NCBI GenBank assembly: GCA_003134435.1
Contig: PLBE01000229.1
Coordinates: 1 to 54,311, forward strand
DNA length: 54,311 nucleotides
Source: Acidobacteriaceae bacterium
GTDB taxonomy: Bacteria; Acidobacteriota; Terriglobia; Terriglobales; Acidobacteriaceae
Reading direction: 5' to 3'
The notes beneath the pieces are model-generated. The model saw only the letters and a list, made by a program, of their open reading frames with translations, did not search any database and had not been told where the DNA came from. Shown here in pieces: positions 18,105-27,229 of this stretch. Within the stretch, counting starts at the first letter, position 1. Every line of letters starts with the position of its first letter. Both the position numbers and the translations under genes were made by a program.

Positions 18105-18161
18105 AAATCAATTCCCAGTTCTCATTGGCCAGTTGCCAGTAACTTTCAAACCCAACAAAAA

Positions 18162-18182
18162 GTCATCCGGAGCGAAGGATCC
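18162..18182. repeat. Partial copy of the TCATCC-GAGCGAAG intergenic repeat
   Basis: GTCATCCGGAGCGAAGGATC resembles one arm core of the inverted repeat at 12676-12754 and sits in the rplU-rpmA gap directly beside the rplU stop. Only half an element is seen. Confidence 0.5.
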
Positions 18183-18183
18183 G

Positions 18184-18681
18184 TTACTTCTTTTTCTTCT
18201 TCGCCGCCGCTTTCTTAGGAGCCGCTTTCTTCGCATGCGCATGCGGCACGGCCTTGGTCGCCTTTTTCCCCGGACGCGCCGACGTTTTCACTTCGCCGCC
18301 CTCATGCTCGCCAGCCGCATGCGCCTTCTTTATTTTCTTCTCTTTTTTCGGGAGCTCCGGCGCCTTGAATGACTGCCCGCCAAACGCAATCTCCGTAATC
18401 CGCACCGCGGAATAGTTCTGCCGGTGTCCCCGCAGTTTCTTGTATTGCTTCTTCCGCTTGTAGTGGAAGACGAGGATCTTCGCGCCCCGGCCCTGCTCCA
18501 CCACCTCGCCGCTCACCAGCGCTCCCGACCCCGCCGGCACCACGCTGCCCGCCTCCGCCGAAACCGCCAGCACGTCGCCGAACTCCACCTTGCCGTCTTT
18601 ATCCTCCGGCGTTTCCACCCGGATCACATCCCCCGGGGCTACTCGATACTGCTTCCCACCTGCGCGGATCACCGCGTACAT
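18184..18681 (-). CDS. rplU: 50S ribosomal protein L21 with Lys/Ala-rich tail
   Basis: Residues 1-103 are a complete L21 (MYAVIRAGGKQYRVAPGD at the start, YKRKKQYKKLRGHRQNYS near residue 80-95). The family usually ends near residue 103; here about 60 more residues follow, rich in Lys, Ala and His and ending in a run of Lys. The tail is probably disordered and RNA-binding. It is the first gene of rplU-rpmA, with a predicted promoter about 150 bases upstream. Confidence 0.95.
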   Translation of the reverse strand: MYAVIRAGGKQYRVAPGDVIRVETPEDKDGKVEFGDVLAVSAEAGSVVPAGSGALVSGEVVEQGRGAKILVFHYKRKKQYKKLRGHRQNYSAVRITEIAFGGQSFKAPELPKKEKKIKKAHAAGEHEGGEVKTSARPGKKATKAVPHAHAKKAAPKKAAAKKKKK

Positions 18682-18831
18682 AGACTCTCCTTATGCTCGT
18701 GCAGGGACGGGGCTACTCTCCGCCCTGGCTCGGCAACTACCATCTCTTGCTTGCTGTTTTCCCGCTGCGGCTTCTGACCGGAAACGCGGCGCGGTCCCAG
18801 AACGGGTCCGCAAGTACAGGCAAACTCATCC

Positions 18832-18861
18832 AGTCTATCGTGCGCTGTGGAAATCGGTCAA
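18832..18861 (-). promoter_or_regulatory. Candidate rplU promoter with long leader
   Basis: On the minus strand TTGACC (18856-18861) and TAGACT (18832-18837) are 18 bases apart. Transcription from here would leave a leader of about 145 bases before rplU, long enough for autoregulatory structure, but no known L21 leader consensus is recognised. Confidence 0.4.
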
Positions 18862-18911
18862 ACGGAATGGGCTCTCCCTCGGTTTCCCGAAATTCCTTCC
18901 CCCACACTCCC

Positions 18912-20498
18912 CTACTCGCGCCCACGCAGTAACTCCTCAACTTTCCCCAGCTCCACATCCTTCCCCGCCACAATATCGCGCAAGGTCGGAGTCACCCTCA
19001 CATCGGGAGTCAGCCCCGCGTCCGCTTGCGGAGAAGTTGGAAATGTCCCGATTAACGGCAGATCCATTTCGATGCCCGACTTTGGCAGTCGCAAAAAGAA
19101 AAATGCGCCGCCATTAATTCCCCGTTGACTCCCGCCCGTCGGCTGGCCCACCAGAACTCCCAGCTTGTTCTGTTGCACGATCCGCGCGAACTGAAACGTC
19201 GCCGAACTGTTGTTGGCGTCGATCAATACATAAACCCTGCCGTGAAATCCCTTGCCCGCCGGCCGGATCACATCTTCGCCGCTCGGCTCATCCTCGTACC
19301 TGTTCAACGCGAAGTAACGCACCGCCGGAGCTGTCGGCCAGGGTTGTGGCAGCTCCACCGCAGCCTTTCCCCAGTTCTTGAAGCTCGCGTCCCACGTGTC
19401 GAGATATTCGTTCAGCCCCGCCGGAGTCTCGCGATAGCGAACCAGCCGCCGGTAGGTTGGAATCTTCAGTTCGGCGCTGACCAGTCGTTTCAGAATTTCG
19501 TCGCCTACGTCGTTTCCACCCTCATTCCCCCGCAGGTCGACCACCAGCGCCGGAGCATTTCTCTCCGCCAATTCGTCCAGCCGCAGGTTGAGCCAGCTTT
19601 TCCAGTCCCACTTGCTGTTGAAAAGCGCCCATGTCGGCATTCCCAGATAGACCGCCCCGCCCGGCAAGTACCTCCACTCGAAAATCGGAGCTTCGCCCTT
19701 CCGTCCCGCTTCCCTCGCCTTGATGGGCGCGATCCGCTCTTGATACGTCAGAGCTTCCACGCGCAGCGCCACCGCCTTCGCCTCTCCGGGACGCTGGGCC
19801 ATGAGTTGCAGCACAGTACTTTTCGGCGGGAAGAACATGGGGAAATAGATATCGAACGCTTCATAAACGCTATCGCCCGTCACTTCAAGATACGCAATTC
19901 GCTTGGCGTCGTTCGATCCATCGGCCCGCGCAATCGTCATCAGCCGCTCCAGAACCGCCGACGCTGGAATTCCATCGATCGACACCACCTCGGTCCCACG
20001 CGGCAGCCGTTGATCGGGAGTGAAATCCCTCGTCACCACCATCTTCCGATCGAGCCACCGAAAATAAAACGGCACCCGATCGTGCCCCTCGAATAAAGCC
20101 GCCGCAATCGCCCGCTTCTGGTTGAAAAAATTCGGATAAGTGTGCCCGCACTTTATCTGCGCCGCAAAAACGGATAAAGCAACATAGACCTCCCGCAGCG
20201 TGCGATCATGGCTGAATTCCCGCTGCAATGCCTCAAACTTCCCGTCCATCTCCGCCTTGCTGTTGTAGCGATAGAGGCCTGGATGCAATTCTTCATAAGC
20301 CTGTCGCAGAATCCCCGCATCGATCTCCAGGTCGGCCGATTTCAGCTCGGCCGACTTCATGTTCGCCGATTGGAGGATCGGATGGTCCGGCGAGCGCTTG
20401 TCCAGCGCCGCCGCCCGCGTCCCCACGGCTTGGCCCAACGCTATCCCGCCCCAACACATTTCGAGTGTCAGTAACAACCCGATTGCCCGTAGCATCAT
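18912..20498 (-). CDS. Exported S41-family (tail-specific type) peptidase
   Basis: From ATG 20498 (GGGAG nine bases upstream) the protein has 528 residues; a TTG at 20537 is less likely. It opens with a signal peptide (MMLRAIGLLLTLEMCWGGIALG). A helical N-terminal domain, a small PDZ-like segment (RGTEVVSIDGIPASAVL) and the S41 catalytic domain follow: VVDLRGNEGG, then VYVLIDANNSSATFQFA carrying the presumed nucleophilic Ser, and GQPTGGSQRG. The catalytic Lys about four residues after the Ser in CTP is not evident, so it may be of the C-terminal-processing-like subgroup using a different dyad/triad. Substrate is unknown. It follows dtd by 35 bases. Confidence 0.85.
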   Translation of the reverse strand: MMLRAIGLLLTLEMCWGGIALGQAVGTRAAALDKRSPDHPILQSANMKSAELKSADLEIDAGILRQAYEELHPGLYRYNSKAEMDGKFEALQREFSHDRTLREVYVALSVFAAQIKCGHTYPNFFNQKRAIAAALFEGHDRVPFYFRWLDRKMVVTRDFTPDQRLPRGTEVVSIDGIPASAVLERLMTIARADGSNDAKRIAYLEVTGDSVYEAFDIYFPMFFPPKSTVLQLMAQRPGEAKAVALRVEALTYQERIAPIKAREAGRKGEAPIFEWRYLPGGAVYLGMPTWALFNSKWDWKSWLNLRLDELAERNAPALVVDLRGNEGGNDVGDEILKRLVSAELKIPTYRRLVRYRETPAGLNEYLDTWDASFKNWGKAAVELPQPWPTAPAVRYFALNRYEDEPSGEDVIRPAGKGFHGRVYVLIDANNSSATFQFARIVQQNKLGVLVGQPTGGSQRGINGGAFFFLRLPKSGIEMDLPLIGTFPTSPQADAGLTPDVRVTPTLRDIVAGKDVELGKVEELLRGRE

Positions 20499-20533
20499 CT
20501 GTCGACGCTCCCGATTCAAATACCCGTCACCAC

Positions 20534-20983
20534 TCAAAATCCCTTCCCCGAATCCAGCAGGATCGTCACCGGCCCCTCATTCACCAATTCCACCTGCATC
20601 GTCTCCTGAAACCGTCCGGTCGCGCAGCGCAGGCCTGCGGCGCGAACCGTCTCGACAAAATATTCATAGAGTTCCCGCGCCTGTTCCGGCGCCGCCGCCG
20701 CGTCAAACGACGGCCGCTTGCCCCGTCGAGCGTCTCCGTAGAGCGTGAACTGCGATACCACCAGCAGCGCGCCGCCGACTTCCGCCAGCGACAGGTTCAT
20801 CTTCCCGGTCGCATCTTCAAAAATGCGCAGCCCTACGATCTTTTCGGCAAGATAGTCCGCTTCGGTTCGAGTATCTCCCCCGCCCACTCCCAGCAGGACC
20901 AGCAAGCCACGCTCAATCTCACCGGTAATTTCGCCCCTCACCGTAACTCGCGCCCGGCTCACCCGCTGCACCACCGCCCGCAT
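20534..20983 (-). CDS. dtd: D-aminoacyl-tRNA deacylase
   Basis: Hydrolyses D-aminoacyl-tRNAs, recycling mischarged tRNA. The 149 residues show the family motifs [30 protein letters not shown] (the SQFTL active-site loop) and [11 protein letters not shown] (NxGPVT). Gly-cisPro type proofreading is expected. It lies just upstream of the S41 peptidase on the same strand, probably co-transcribed. Confidence 0.96.
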   Translation of the reverse strand: MRAVVQRVSRARVTVRGEITGEIERGLLVLLGVGGGDTRTEADYLAEKIVGLRIFEDATGKMNLSLAEVGGALLVVSQFTLYGDARRGKRPSFDAAAAPEQARELYEYFVETVRAAGLRCATGRFQETMQVELVNEGPVTILLDSGKGF

Positions 20984-21122
20984 CCCGTTGCCTCGATCCC
21001 TTCCTGTTCAAGCGCGTTTTGAATCCTTCAATTACAATTACGCACGCGAAGTCAATACACTTTACCGTGTAGTACAAGCATCGTGCACCCAATATCCAAC
21101 CAGAAAATTCAGGAGCGATTTC

Positions 21123-21683
21123 ATGAAAACTAGACTTGCACTGACCGCCATCCTTGCGGGAATGATGTTCTTCACCGCCTGCGAAAATGCCCAGAAAACC
21201 GGCGCCGACGTTGCCATCAAGGCTGCCCAGTCCGGATATGCCGCCGTCGCCGACCAGGCCACGCAATACGTACCCGACCAGGCCAAAGATGTTCAGAGCT
21301 CCATCCAGGCTGCCAAGGACGCATACGACAAAGGCGATTATGCCGCCGCTTTCGAAGCCTCCAAGGCTCTGCCCGGCAAGATCAAAGATCTTGCCGCCGC
21401 CGCTTCCGCCAAGAAGGATGAACTGGTGGCCAAGTGGAACGAGATGAGCGGCTCCATGCCCGGTATGGTGACCGCCGTTCAAAACAAGGTCGACGCCCTT
21501 ACCAAGAGCCACAAGCTACCCGCCGGCGCTGCCGATACCCTCGCGACCGTGAAACAGTCCTGGACCGATGCCTCGACCGCATTTTCCTCCGGACAGATTC
21601 CGGACGCCCTGGCCAAAGCTTCCGCCGCCAAAGATAAACTCACCGAACTGGCGACCAAGCTCGGGGTAAAACCCGCAGCCTAG
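21123..21683 (+). CDS. Small helical lipoprotein, function unknown
   Basis: From ATG 21123 (GGAGCGATTTC upstream) it encodes 186 residues. The N-terminus MKTRLALTAILAGMMFFTAC is a lipoprotein signal with the lipid-modified Cys at residue 20. The mature part is almost wholly helical, rich in Ala and Lys, with repeated AKDAYDKGDYAAAFEAS and ATVKQSWTDASTAFSSG patterns resembling degenerate helical-hairpin repeats. No enzyme motif is seen. It is monocistronic, diverging from dtd and followed by a terminator. Confidence 0.78.
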   Translation: MKTRLALTAILAGMMFFTACENAQKTGADVAIKAAQSGYAAVADQATQYVPDQAKDVQSSIQAAKDAYDKGDYAAAFEASKALPGKIKDLAAAASAKKDELVAKWNEMSGSMPGMVTAVQNKVDALTKSHKLPAGAADTLATVKQSWTDASTAFSSGQIPDALAKASAAKDKLTELATKLGVKPAA

Positions 21684-22014
21684 TTTGATTCTCGTCTGTT
21701 GATGTTGACGGGGCTTCGCCCCGCCGCCACACTTCAGCACGAGCGCAGTGGTTGCATCGGGGCCGGGCGTTCTTCACCCGGCCCTACTTTCTTTTGTTTC
21801 TCTCCGCACTGAGTCGCTCTTCAGTTTGACCACTCTCCCCGCTGCCAGTTAGGATTCGTGGGTGATCTCACGCCTTTGCATACTTTCCCAATCCCTTTTA
21901 GACTACTGGCTTCGACTTCATTCGATTTCATTGAGCACCATGCGGTCGTAATTCAGCAAACGCCGGTCCGCAACCCGGACCCGCGATTCCCAGACTTGGA
22001 AACGAGGAGAAACA
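21684..22014. other. Intergenic region with terminators upstream of acpP
   Basis: No gene. Two hairpins lie near the lipoprotein stop (21709-21723 and 21760-21784). The remainder should hold the acpP promoter; a pyrimidine-rich stretch near 21880-21930 is seen but no clear -35/-10 pair. Confidence 0.6.
21760..21797 (+). terminator. Intrinsic terminator after the lipoprotein gene
   Basis: A perfect 8-bp stem GGGCCGGG / CCCGGCCC with a 9-base loop is followed by TACTTTCTTTTG. A smaller stem CGGGGC-TTC-GCCCCG lies at 21709-21723, between the gene and this terminator. Confidence 0.7.
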
Positions 22015-22260
22015 ATGGCAGCCGTTGATGAAAAAGTGAAACAGATTATTGTCGAGCAGTTAGGTGTGGATGAGGGCGAGGTCACCCCCAGCGCTTCTTT
22101 CGTCGATGACCTGGGAGCCGATTCGCTCGACACCGTCGAGCTCGTCATGGCCTTCGAAGAGGCCTTCGATATCGAAATCCCCGACGAAGATGCGGAGAAG
22201 ATTCGCACCGTCTCCGACGCCGTCGACTACATCAGCAAGCACGGAAAGGGCGGCAAGTAA
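22015..22260 (+). CDS. acpP: Acyl carrier protein
   Basis: An 81-residue acidic protein carrying growing fatty acyl chains. The phosphopantetheine attachment Ser is in [19 protein letters not shown] precedes the ATG at a good distance. fabF begins immediately after the stop, the usual acpP-fabF pair. Confidence 0.97.
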   Translation: MAAVDEKVKQIIVEQLGVDEGEVTPSASFVDDLGADSLDTVELVMAFEEAFDIEIPDEDAEKIRTVSDAVDYISKHGKGGK

Positions 22261-22261
22261 T

Positions 22262-23521
22262 TTGCTACGTGACTCCGCCCCTAAATCGGAAAGACGGGTC
22301 GTCGTTACCGGTATCGGACTGATCTGCTCCCTGGGTAGTACCACCGGCACCGTGTGGCAGGCCCTCCTCGCCGGCAAGAGCGGCGTGGGCCGCATCACGG
22401 CGTTCGACGCCTCCGCCTTTGCCTGTCAGATCGCAGCCGAGGTCCGCGATTTCGATCCCTTCCAATTTATCGAGAAAAAAGAAGTCAAGAAGATGGGCCG
22501 CTTCATCCACTTCGCCATCGCCGCCTCCGATGAAGCGATGAAGATGTCGCAGCTCAACATCACCCCCGATATCGCCGAAAACGTCGGCGTCCATATCGGC
22601 TCCGGCATCGGCGGATTCGACGTCATCGAGCGCGAACACACCGCCCTCCTCGAAGGCGGCCCGCGCAAGATTTCCCCGTTCTTCATTCCCGCCGCCATCG
22701 TCAACCTCGCCGCCGGACACGTCTCCATGCGGTTCGGCGCGAAAGGCCCCAACGAAGCGACGGCCACGGCCTGCACCACCAGCGCCCACTCCATCGGCGA
22801 TTCTTTCCGCATCATCCAGCATGGCGACGCCGACGTCATGATTGCCGGAGGCTCCGAGGCCGCCATCACTCCCATGGGTGTCGGTGGGTTCGCCGCTATG
22901 CGCGCGCTTTCCACCCGCAATGACGATCCCGCCCGCGCCAGCCGGCCCTGGGACAAAGACCGCGACGGCTTCGTTATGGGCGAAGGCGCTGGCATCATGG
23001 TGCTCGAAGAACTCGAACATGCCCGCCGCCGCGGCGCTCCCATCCTCGCCGAAATCGTTGGCTACGGCATGTCCGCCGACGCCTATCACATGACTCAGCC
23101 GGCCCCCGAACACGAAGGCGGCTTCCGGGTCATGCGCAACGCCCTCCGCGACGCCCGGCTAGATCCCAGCGTAGTCGGCTACCTCAATGCCCACGGCACC
23201 TCGACCCCGATCGGCGATACCCTCGAGGCCCACGCCATCAGAAATTTGTTTGGCAAAACGGTCCCGGTGAGCTCCACCAAGTCCATGACCGGGCACTTGC
23301 TCGGCGGAGCAGGCGGATTAGAGGCGGGAGTCACCGTCCTGGCGCTGCGCGATCAGATTCTGCCCCCCACCATCAATCTCGAAAATCAGGACCCCGAAAC
23401 CGACGGCATGGACTTCGTCCCCAATCACGCCCGAAAAGCCAGCTTTGAATACGCCATGTCGAATTCGTTCGGCTTTGGAGGCACCAACGGCGCACTGCTA
23501 TTCCGCCGCTGGACAGAATAA
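22262..23521 (+). CDS. fabF: 3-oxoacyl-ACP synthase II
   Basis: Elongates acyl-ACP with malonyl-ACP. The Cys-His-His triad of KAS II is present: ATACTTSAHSIGD (nucleophilic Cys), NAHGTSTPIGDTLE and STKSMTGHLLGGAGG. No ATG fits the family N-terminus; the most likely start is TTG 22262, one base after the acpP stop and preceded by a purine-rich GGAAAGGG stretch, giving 419 residues. The C-terminal FGFGGTNGALLF is standard. Confidence 0.95.
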   Translation: MLRDSAPKSERRVVVTGIGLICSLGSTTGTVWQALLAGKSGVGRITAFDASAFACQIAAEVRDFDPFQFIEKKEVKKMGRFIHFAIAASDEAMKMSQLNITPDIAENVGVHIGSGIGGFDVIEREHTALLEGGPRKISPFFIPAAIVNLAAGHVSMRFGAKGPNEATATACTTSAHSIGDSFRIIQHGDADVMIAGGSEAAITPMGVGGFAAMRALSTRNDDPARASRPWDKDRDGFVMGEGAGIMVLEELEHARRRGAPILAEIVGYGMSADAYHMTQPAPEHEGGFRVMRNALRDARLDPSVVGYLNAHGTSTPIGDTLEAHAIRNLFGKTVPVSSTKSMTGHLLGGAGGLEAGVTVLALRDQILPPTINLENQDPETDGMDFVPNHARKASFEYAMSNSFGFGGTNGALLFRRWTE

Positions 23522-23525
23522 AAAT

Positions 23526-23641
23526 AAGGTGAGAGGTCGGAACTAACGCGCCGCCTGCGGGGAAAGATCCCGCGGCGAATTCATCGCCAAACTGGGCATC
23601 GTTTTGGAAGAGGCGGACTAGCGCCCCGAACCTCTGACCTT
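23526..23641. repeat. 116-base region bounded by inverted arms, between fabF and the DsbA-like gene
   Basis: The left arm 23526-23540 and right arm 23626-23641 pair over 14 positions with one mismatch and one bulge. Inside, GCGGG pairs with CCCGC (23557-23573) and GGCG with CGCC near 23613-23626. It fills the convergent gap. It may be a structured RNA, a two-way terminator or a small MITE-like element; no target duplication is evident. Confidence 0.55.
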
Positions 23642-23657
23642 CCCTACTCCTTCTTCA

Positions 23658-24269
23658 TCACTCCTTCTTCATCGCGTCGATCATCACATAAAGCTGGCTC
23701 GTATCCGTCACTTCCACGTATGGCTTGCCCGTACGCTTGCCGCTTACCACCCAGATTGTCGGCGTGTGGTCGATGTGCAAACTCATGCCCAGGTCTTTGT
23801 CCGCCCGCACCAGCCCCGCCAGTTTCCCGTCGGGATCAACCACGAAAGGTACGCCCAGCTTGTGCTCCGAGGCGAACTTCTCGGCAAAGCCCCGTAAATT
23901 CTGGGGGTTGATCTCCAGTTGGTGCTCAAAAACCCTCGCCCGAAATTCGTTCCCCACTTCCTTCGAATGCGTATCGAAGTAGCGCGCCAGCACCGCCGCA
24001 TCAAACGACCAGTTGTGCAACGGCAATGGGAAATCATGCTGCACCAGCGGAATCTTATAGGTCCGCGAAGCCTGCTCCAAAAGCGGCGCTACTCGCCCGC
24101 ATTGCGGACATTGCAGGTCTTCAAAAACGACAATCGCAAACTGCGCCCCCTTCGGCGGACGCAGCGCTTCCGGCACATCTTCCCCAAAAACCGGCAATCC
24201 CGCCAACATCAGACACGTCATAGCCAGCGCCAACAGTGCGACGCGCAAAAACGGTTGTTGAACTCTCAT
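23658..24269 (-). CDS. Exported DsbA-like thiol:disulfide protein
   Basis: A 203-residue thioredoxin-fold protein with a signal peptide (LLALAMTCLMLAGLPVFG). The active site CPQC lies in VVFEDLQCPQCGRVAP; a cis-Pro loop is likely at DHTPTIWVV. The helical insertion is short. It resembles DsbA/DsbC-type proteins near TlpA in acting in the periplasm, either forming or isomerising disulfides. The 3' end carries a 14-base tandem duplication that just follows the stop. It lies 39 bases downstream of the TonB gene. Confidence 0.85.
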   Translation of the reverse strand: MRVQQPFLRVALLALAMTCLMLAGLPVFGEDVPEALRPPKGAQFAIVVFEDLQCPQCGRVAPLLEQASRTYKIPLVQHDFPLPLHNWSFDAAVLARYFDTHSKEVGNEFRARVFEHQLEINPQNLRGFAEKFASEHKLGVPFVVDPDGKLAGLVRADKDLGMSLHIDHTPTIWVVSGKRTGKPYVEVTDTSQLYVMIDAMKKE

Positions 24270-24308
24270 AGTCTTATTCGGATACCCCTGTTAGGATGCA
24301 CAGCAACC

Positions 24309-25448
24309 TCACTTCAAGTCATTGCTGACTTCAAGATTATAAAAATAATAGAACCGCAACCCCAGAATCTGCCCCGGAAATTCCTTGGGCAGCGGAGGAA
24401 ATGGGGTTGACGCCGTGATGCTCCCCCAGGCCGCCCGGTCCAGGGCCACGTCGCCCGACGAAGTGTGCACCACCATGCCCGTCGTCTTGCCGTCCTTCAA
24501 AATTACAAACTCAATCGACAACTTGCCCTGCTTCAAAATCGGCGGATACACCGACGGCGGCATCAGGTTATACCAATTTTGCCGCACAATCTGCACCACC
24601 CGGGTCAGATACGGACCAAAATCCACGCCCATCGTGTCGGTCAGGATTTCCGCCTGGTCCAGCGCCCTCGCCCCGCTCCGCCCCTGGCTCAACCCGTAAT
24701 CCCCACCGTCCCCGCGCCCGTAGTGTCCGCGGCTTTCGGCCGCCGCCCGGGTCGCCTGCTCGAGTGCCGAGCCCGCAGTCATCGGGGTATTAAAATTCGG
24801 CTGCGCCCGGTTGGTCTGCGGAGGCGTCTGCAACTGCGCCGTCTGATCGCTCGGGCGCGGCTGCTCGAAACCCTGATTCTCCTGCGGCGGAGGCGGCTGA
24901 TTCTGCGCCGACAGGTTCTGCGCCGGTTGCCCCGTCGCCGGTGGCTGCTGTATATCTTCCCCGGGCCGCCCCGGGTGCGCGCTCTGCAGCAGCTTCTTCA
25001 AGTCTTCCCGGTTGATCTGCGGCGCCTTGCTCGTCGCGATCCGATCCTTGTCCGAAATCGCCTTCGCATCCGGACGTCGCGTCGCATGCTGTGCGTCCGG
25101 CGGCAGTTCCAGAAAGGTCGCGTCATTGGCCTGGTTGGCCTTGCCGCTGATCGCCAGATCCACCGTCCGGTGCGGCAACAGCATCATCAAACGCTCGCTG
25201 TTCCACAAGACAATGATCACCAGCAAGTGCAGAATCACCGAAAGCCAGAGTGCCTCCCGCTTGCGCGCCCGCGAAAGATCGTCCTGTAACTGGATCAGAA
25301 GATGCGGAACATCGTCCGGATTGAAGTCGCGGTACGCCGTCTCCCAGTGCTGCGCTTCAAACAAATCGCGCTGCTCGGGATGGTCCGGCGGCGGGGTCGA
25401 AGCTTCGCGAGACAATGGATCGCGCGACGGAATTTGGGAGACCGGCAT
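24309..25448 (-). CDS. TonB-family energy-transducer-like protein
   Basis: A 379-residue protein with a cytoplasmic N-terminal 65 residues, one membrane helix (about 67-85, LWLSVILHLLVIIVLW), a long Pro/Gln/Asn-rich periplasmic linker (about 125-255) and a C-terminal TonB-like domain (VVQIVRQNWYNLMPP, KQGKLSIEFVILKDGK). It should couple inner-membrane energy to outer-membrane transport, but no exbB/exbD or receptor genes are near. The cytoplasmic extension is longer than in classical TonB. Alternative: a TonB C-terminal/AgmX-like adaptor. Confidence 0.82.
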   Translation of the reverse strand: MPVSQIPSRDPLSREASTPPPDHPEQRDLFEAQHWETAYRDFNPDDVPHLLIQLQDDLSRARKREALWLSVILHLLVIIVLWNSERLMMLLPHRTVDLAISGKANQANDATFLELPPDAQHATRRPDAKAISDKDRIATSKAPQINREDLKKLLQSAHPGRPGEDIQQPPATGQPAQNLSAQNQPPPPQENQGFEQPRPSDQTAQLQTPPQTNRAQPNFNTPMTAGSALEQATRAAAESRGHYGRGDGGDYGLSQGRSGARALDQAEILTDTMGVDFGPYLTRVVQIVRQNWYNLMPPSVYPPILKQGKLSIEFVILKDGKTTGMVVHTSSGDVALDRAAWGSITASTPFPPLPKEFPGQILGLRFYYFYNLEVSNDLK

Positions 25449-25770
25449 CAGGCAGAGACTATTAAGCTTAGAGCTGCGGGCAGGCTTCCGGGTTGCGTAG
25501 CATTACGCCTGAAGTGCCTTCGTAAAGTTACGTAAACTATGGAGTTGCAACCGCTCATTCTATTGTCGCATTTTTTGCGCCCGTCCACTAAGTACCGCCG
25601 TAATCCCCCGGCCATCGTCCATCGTGCCGATCGCTCGGGTCACTGATTTATACTTAACGGCATCTGAGCTTTTTGTCGCTCTCGTTCGTCCTACGGTCGT
25701 CCTGCGATCTGATTCCAACCGTACAATGTCTCTTTGCGTCTCTTTGGAGATTCTGGGGAGAATGTGGCCT
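25449..25770. other. Divergent intergenic region
   Basis: This 322-base region separates divergent genes, so it should hold both promoters. A near-direct repeat CGTAAAGTT ACGTAAACT is seen at about 25520-25537, a possible operator. Short frames here are not convincing genes. Confidence 0.5.
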
Positions 25771-27171
25771 ATGTTACACAAGGGGACTTGCGTTCGTGAC
25801 GTTTCCGTCCTTGATCCATTGCGCCTTCCAGCCGCCTTGCTTATCGCCATCGTCCTGTTTGTCAGCCCTGGCGCCATCCTCGCTCAGCGCGGCGCTGGTG
25901 GTGGCGCGGGCGCTGCCGCCGGGGGCGGCCGGAACACCATGCCCATCATCTGCGTGCATGATTGTCCCGCGCTCCGCGAAGGCCTCAGTTCCGACGATAG
26001 TCTCAAGAACTTTCGCCGCGCCATGGCCATCCAAGCCACCCCCGAACAACGCGCCGCCTTCGCCAAAATCGCACAATATGCGGAACAGGCCAGCGATCAG
26101 CTGCTGACGTTTCGCCAGTCTCTCCAGCCGTCCCCTGCTGCCTCCGCTCTTTCCGATCGCGTCGCCGCCCTGGATGACGCCGTCGCCAAAGCCCGCGCCG
26201 GACATCTGAACTTTGTCACCGCACTATCCGCCGCCCAGAAGTCCGGTTTGAAGGATGTGACCGCAAAACTCGAGAAAGCCGATTCCGACCTCGATAAACA
26301 AATCAAGACCTTCGATCAAATCGTCCACACTCCCAAACCGGACACCGAACCCATCGCCGCCTCTGCCGCCAACCTCGAAAAAGCCCTCGCCGGCTTTCGC
26401 AGCGACCAACTTGAACTGGGCCGGGAAATGAGCATCCTCTTTCCTCCCGTCGGCGAAGACGTGGCCTTTAGCCTGCCCGCCGTCACGCAGTCCGTCGCCG
26501 TCGACGGCAAAACCATCCTCATCCCCTCTTCTGGCGCCGTCTCCCGCGGATCCGTCACCAACGGTCTCAATCTTTTTACTCTCCAGCAGGTCGCCGATCT
26601 CTCCGACCTGCAGCAAAACATCGTCGCTATTCTTCGCGCCGAACTTTTCCGCGCTCCCCGCTGCGGCGAGCGCATCGACGTCCTCGACGCCTCCCTTACT
26701 CCACTCGCTCCCGCCAGCCTCGTAGTCGCCACCGTCCGCTACGAACGCTGGATTTGCCCGCCCGGTTCTGTTGGCGCCACTGAACTTGCCTCCAGCAACG
26801 GCCAGATTGAGGTCAAGCTCACTCCCACCCTCGAACCTGGCGGCAGCCTGCATCTGCTCTCTGAAATCAGCCGGGTCGACGCCGACGGCCTGCTGCGCAA
26901 CGCGCTTCGCTCCGGTGATCTCGGCGTCAAACTGCGCGACCAGATCGCCGCTGCCCTGACCCAGGTCATCGGGAAAGCCGCCGACCTCAAGGCTACGCTC
27001 CCGCTCGCTGCGCGGCAGTCCGCTACCCTGCAAAAACTTGCTTTCGAAAGCGTCGGCCCCGACCAGCTCGGCCTTATCCTAGACGGCCAACTCCAACTCT
27101 CGGACGAGCAAACTCAACAGTTTGCCGCCCAGCTCAAACAATCCCTGGCTGCCCAAGCCAACGCGCCCTGA
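25771..27171 (+). CDS. Exported protein of unknown function
   Basis: About 466 residues from ATG 25771 (GGGGAG ten bases upstream; ATG 25762 is possible). An N-terminal export helix (PAALLIAIVLFVSPGAILA) is followed by a Gly/Ala linker, a helical region (about 50-200) rich in Ala with coiled-coil-like heptads (SGLKDVTAKLEKADSDLDKQ), then a more mixed domain with LFRAPRCGERIDVLDASL and a final helical region. Two Cys pairs (ICVHDC and a distant RC/IC pair) could form disulfides. I do not recognise the family. It stands alone between divergent and convergent neighbours. Confidence 0.8.
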   Translation: MLHKGTCVRDVSVLDPLRLPAALLIAIVLFVSPGAILAQRGAGGGAGAAAGGGRNTMPIICVHDCPALREGLSSDDSLKNFRRAMAIQATPEQRAAFAKIAQYAEQASDQLLTFRQSLQPSPAASALSDRVAALDDAVAKARAGHLNFVTALSAAQKSGLKDVTAKLEKADSDLDKQIKTFDQIVHTPKPDTEPIAASAANLEKALAGFRSDQLELGREMSILFPPVGEDVAFSLPAVTQSVAVDGKTILIPSSGAVSRGSVTNGLNLFTLQQVADLSDLQQNIVAILRAELFRAPRCGERIDVLDASLTPLAPASLVVATVRYERWICPPGSVGATELASSNGQIEVKLTPTLEPGGSLHLLSEISRVDADGLLRNALRSGDLGVKLRDQIAAALTQVIGKAADLKATLPLAARQSATLQKLAFESVGPDQLGLILDGQLQLSDEQTQQFAAQLKQSLAAQANAP

Positions 27172-27229
27172 AGATCGCGCAGGGCCCCCGCCCTCGCCAC
27201 CGCAGTTACCTGAAAATTCACCCTGCCCG

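Noticed and set aside
18682-18855. A known L21 leader or other riboswitch upstream of rplU
   Set aside because: The length suits a leader but I could not recognise a conserved fold; only the promoter is listed.
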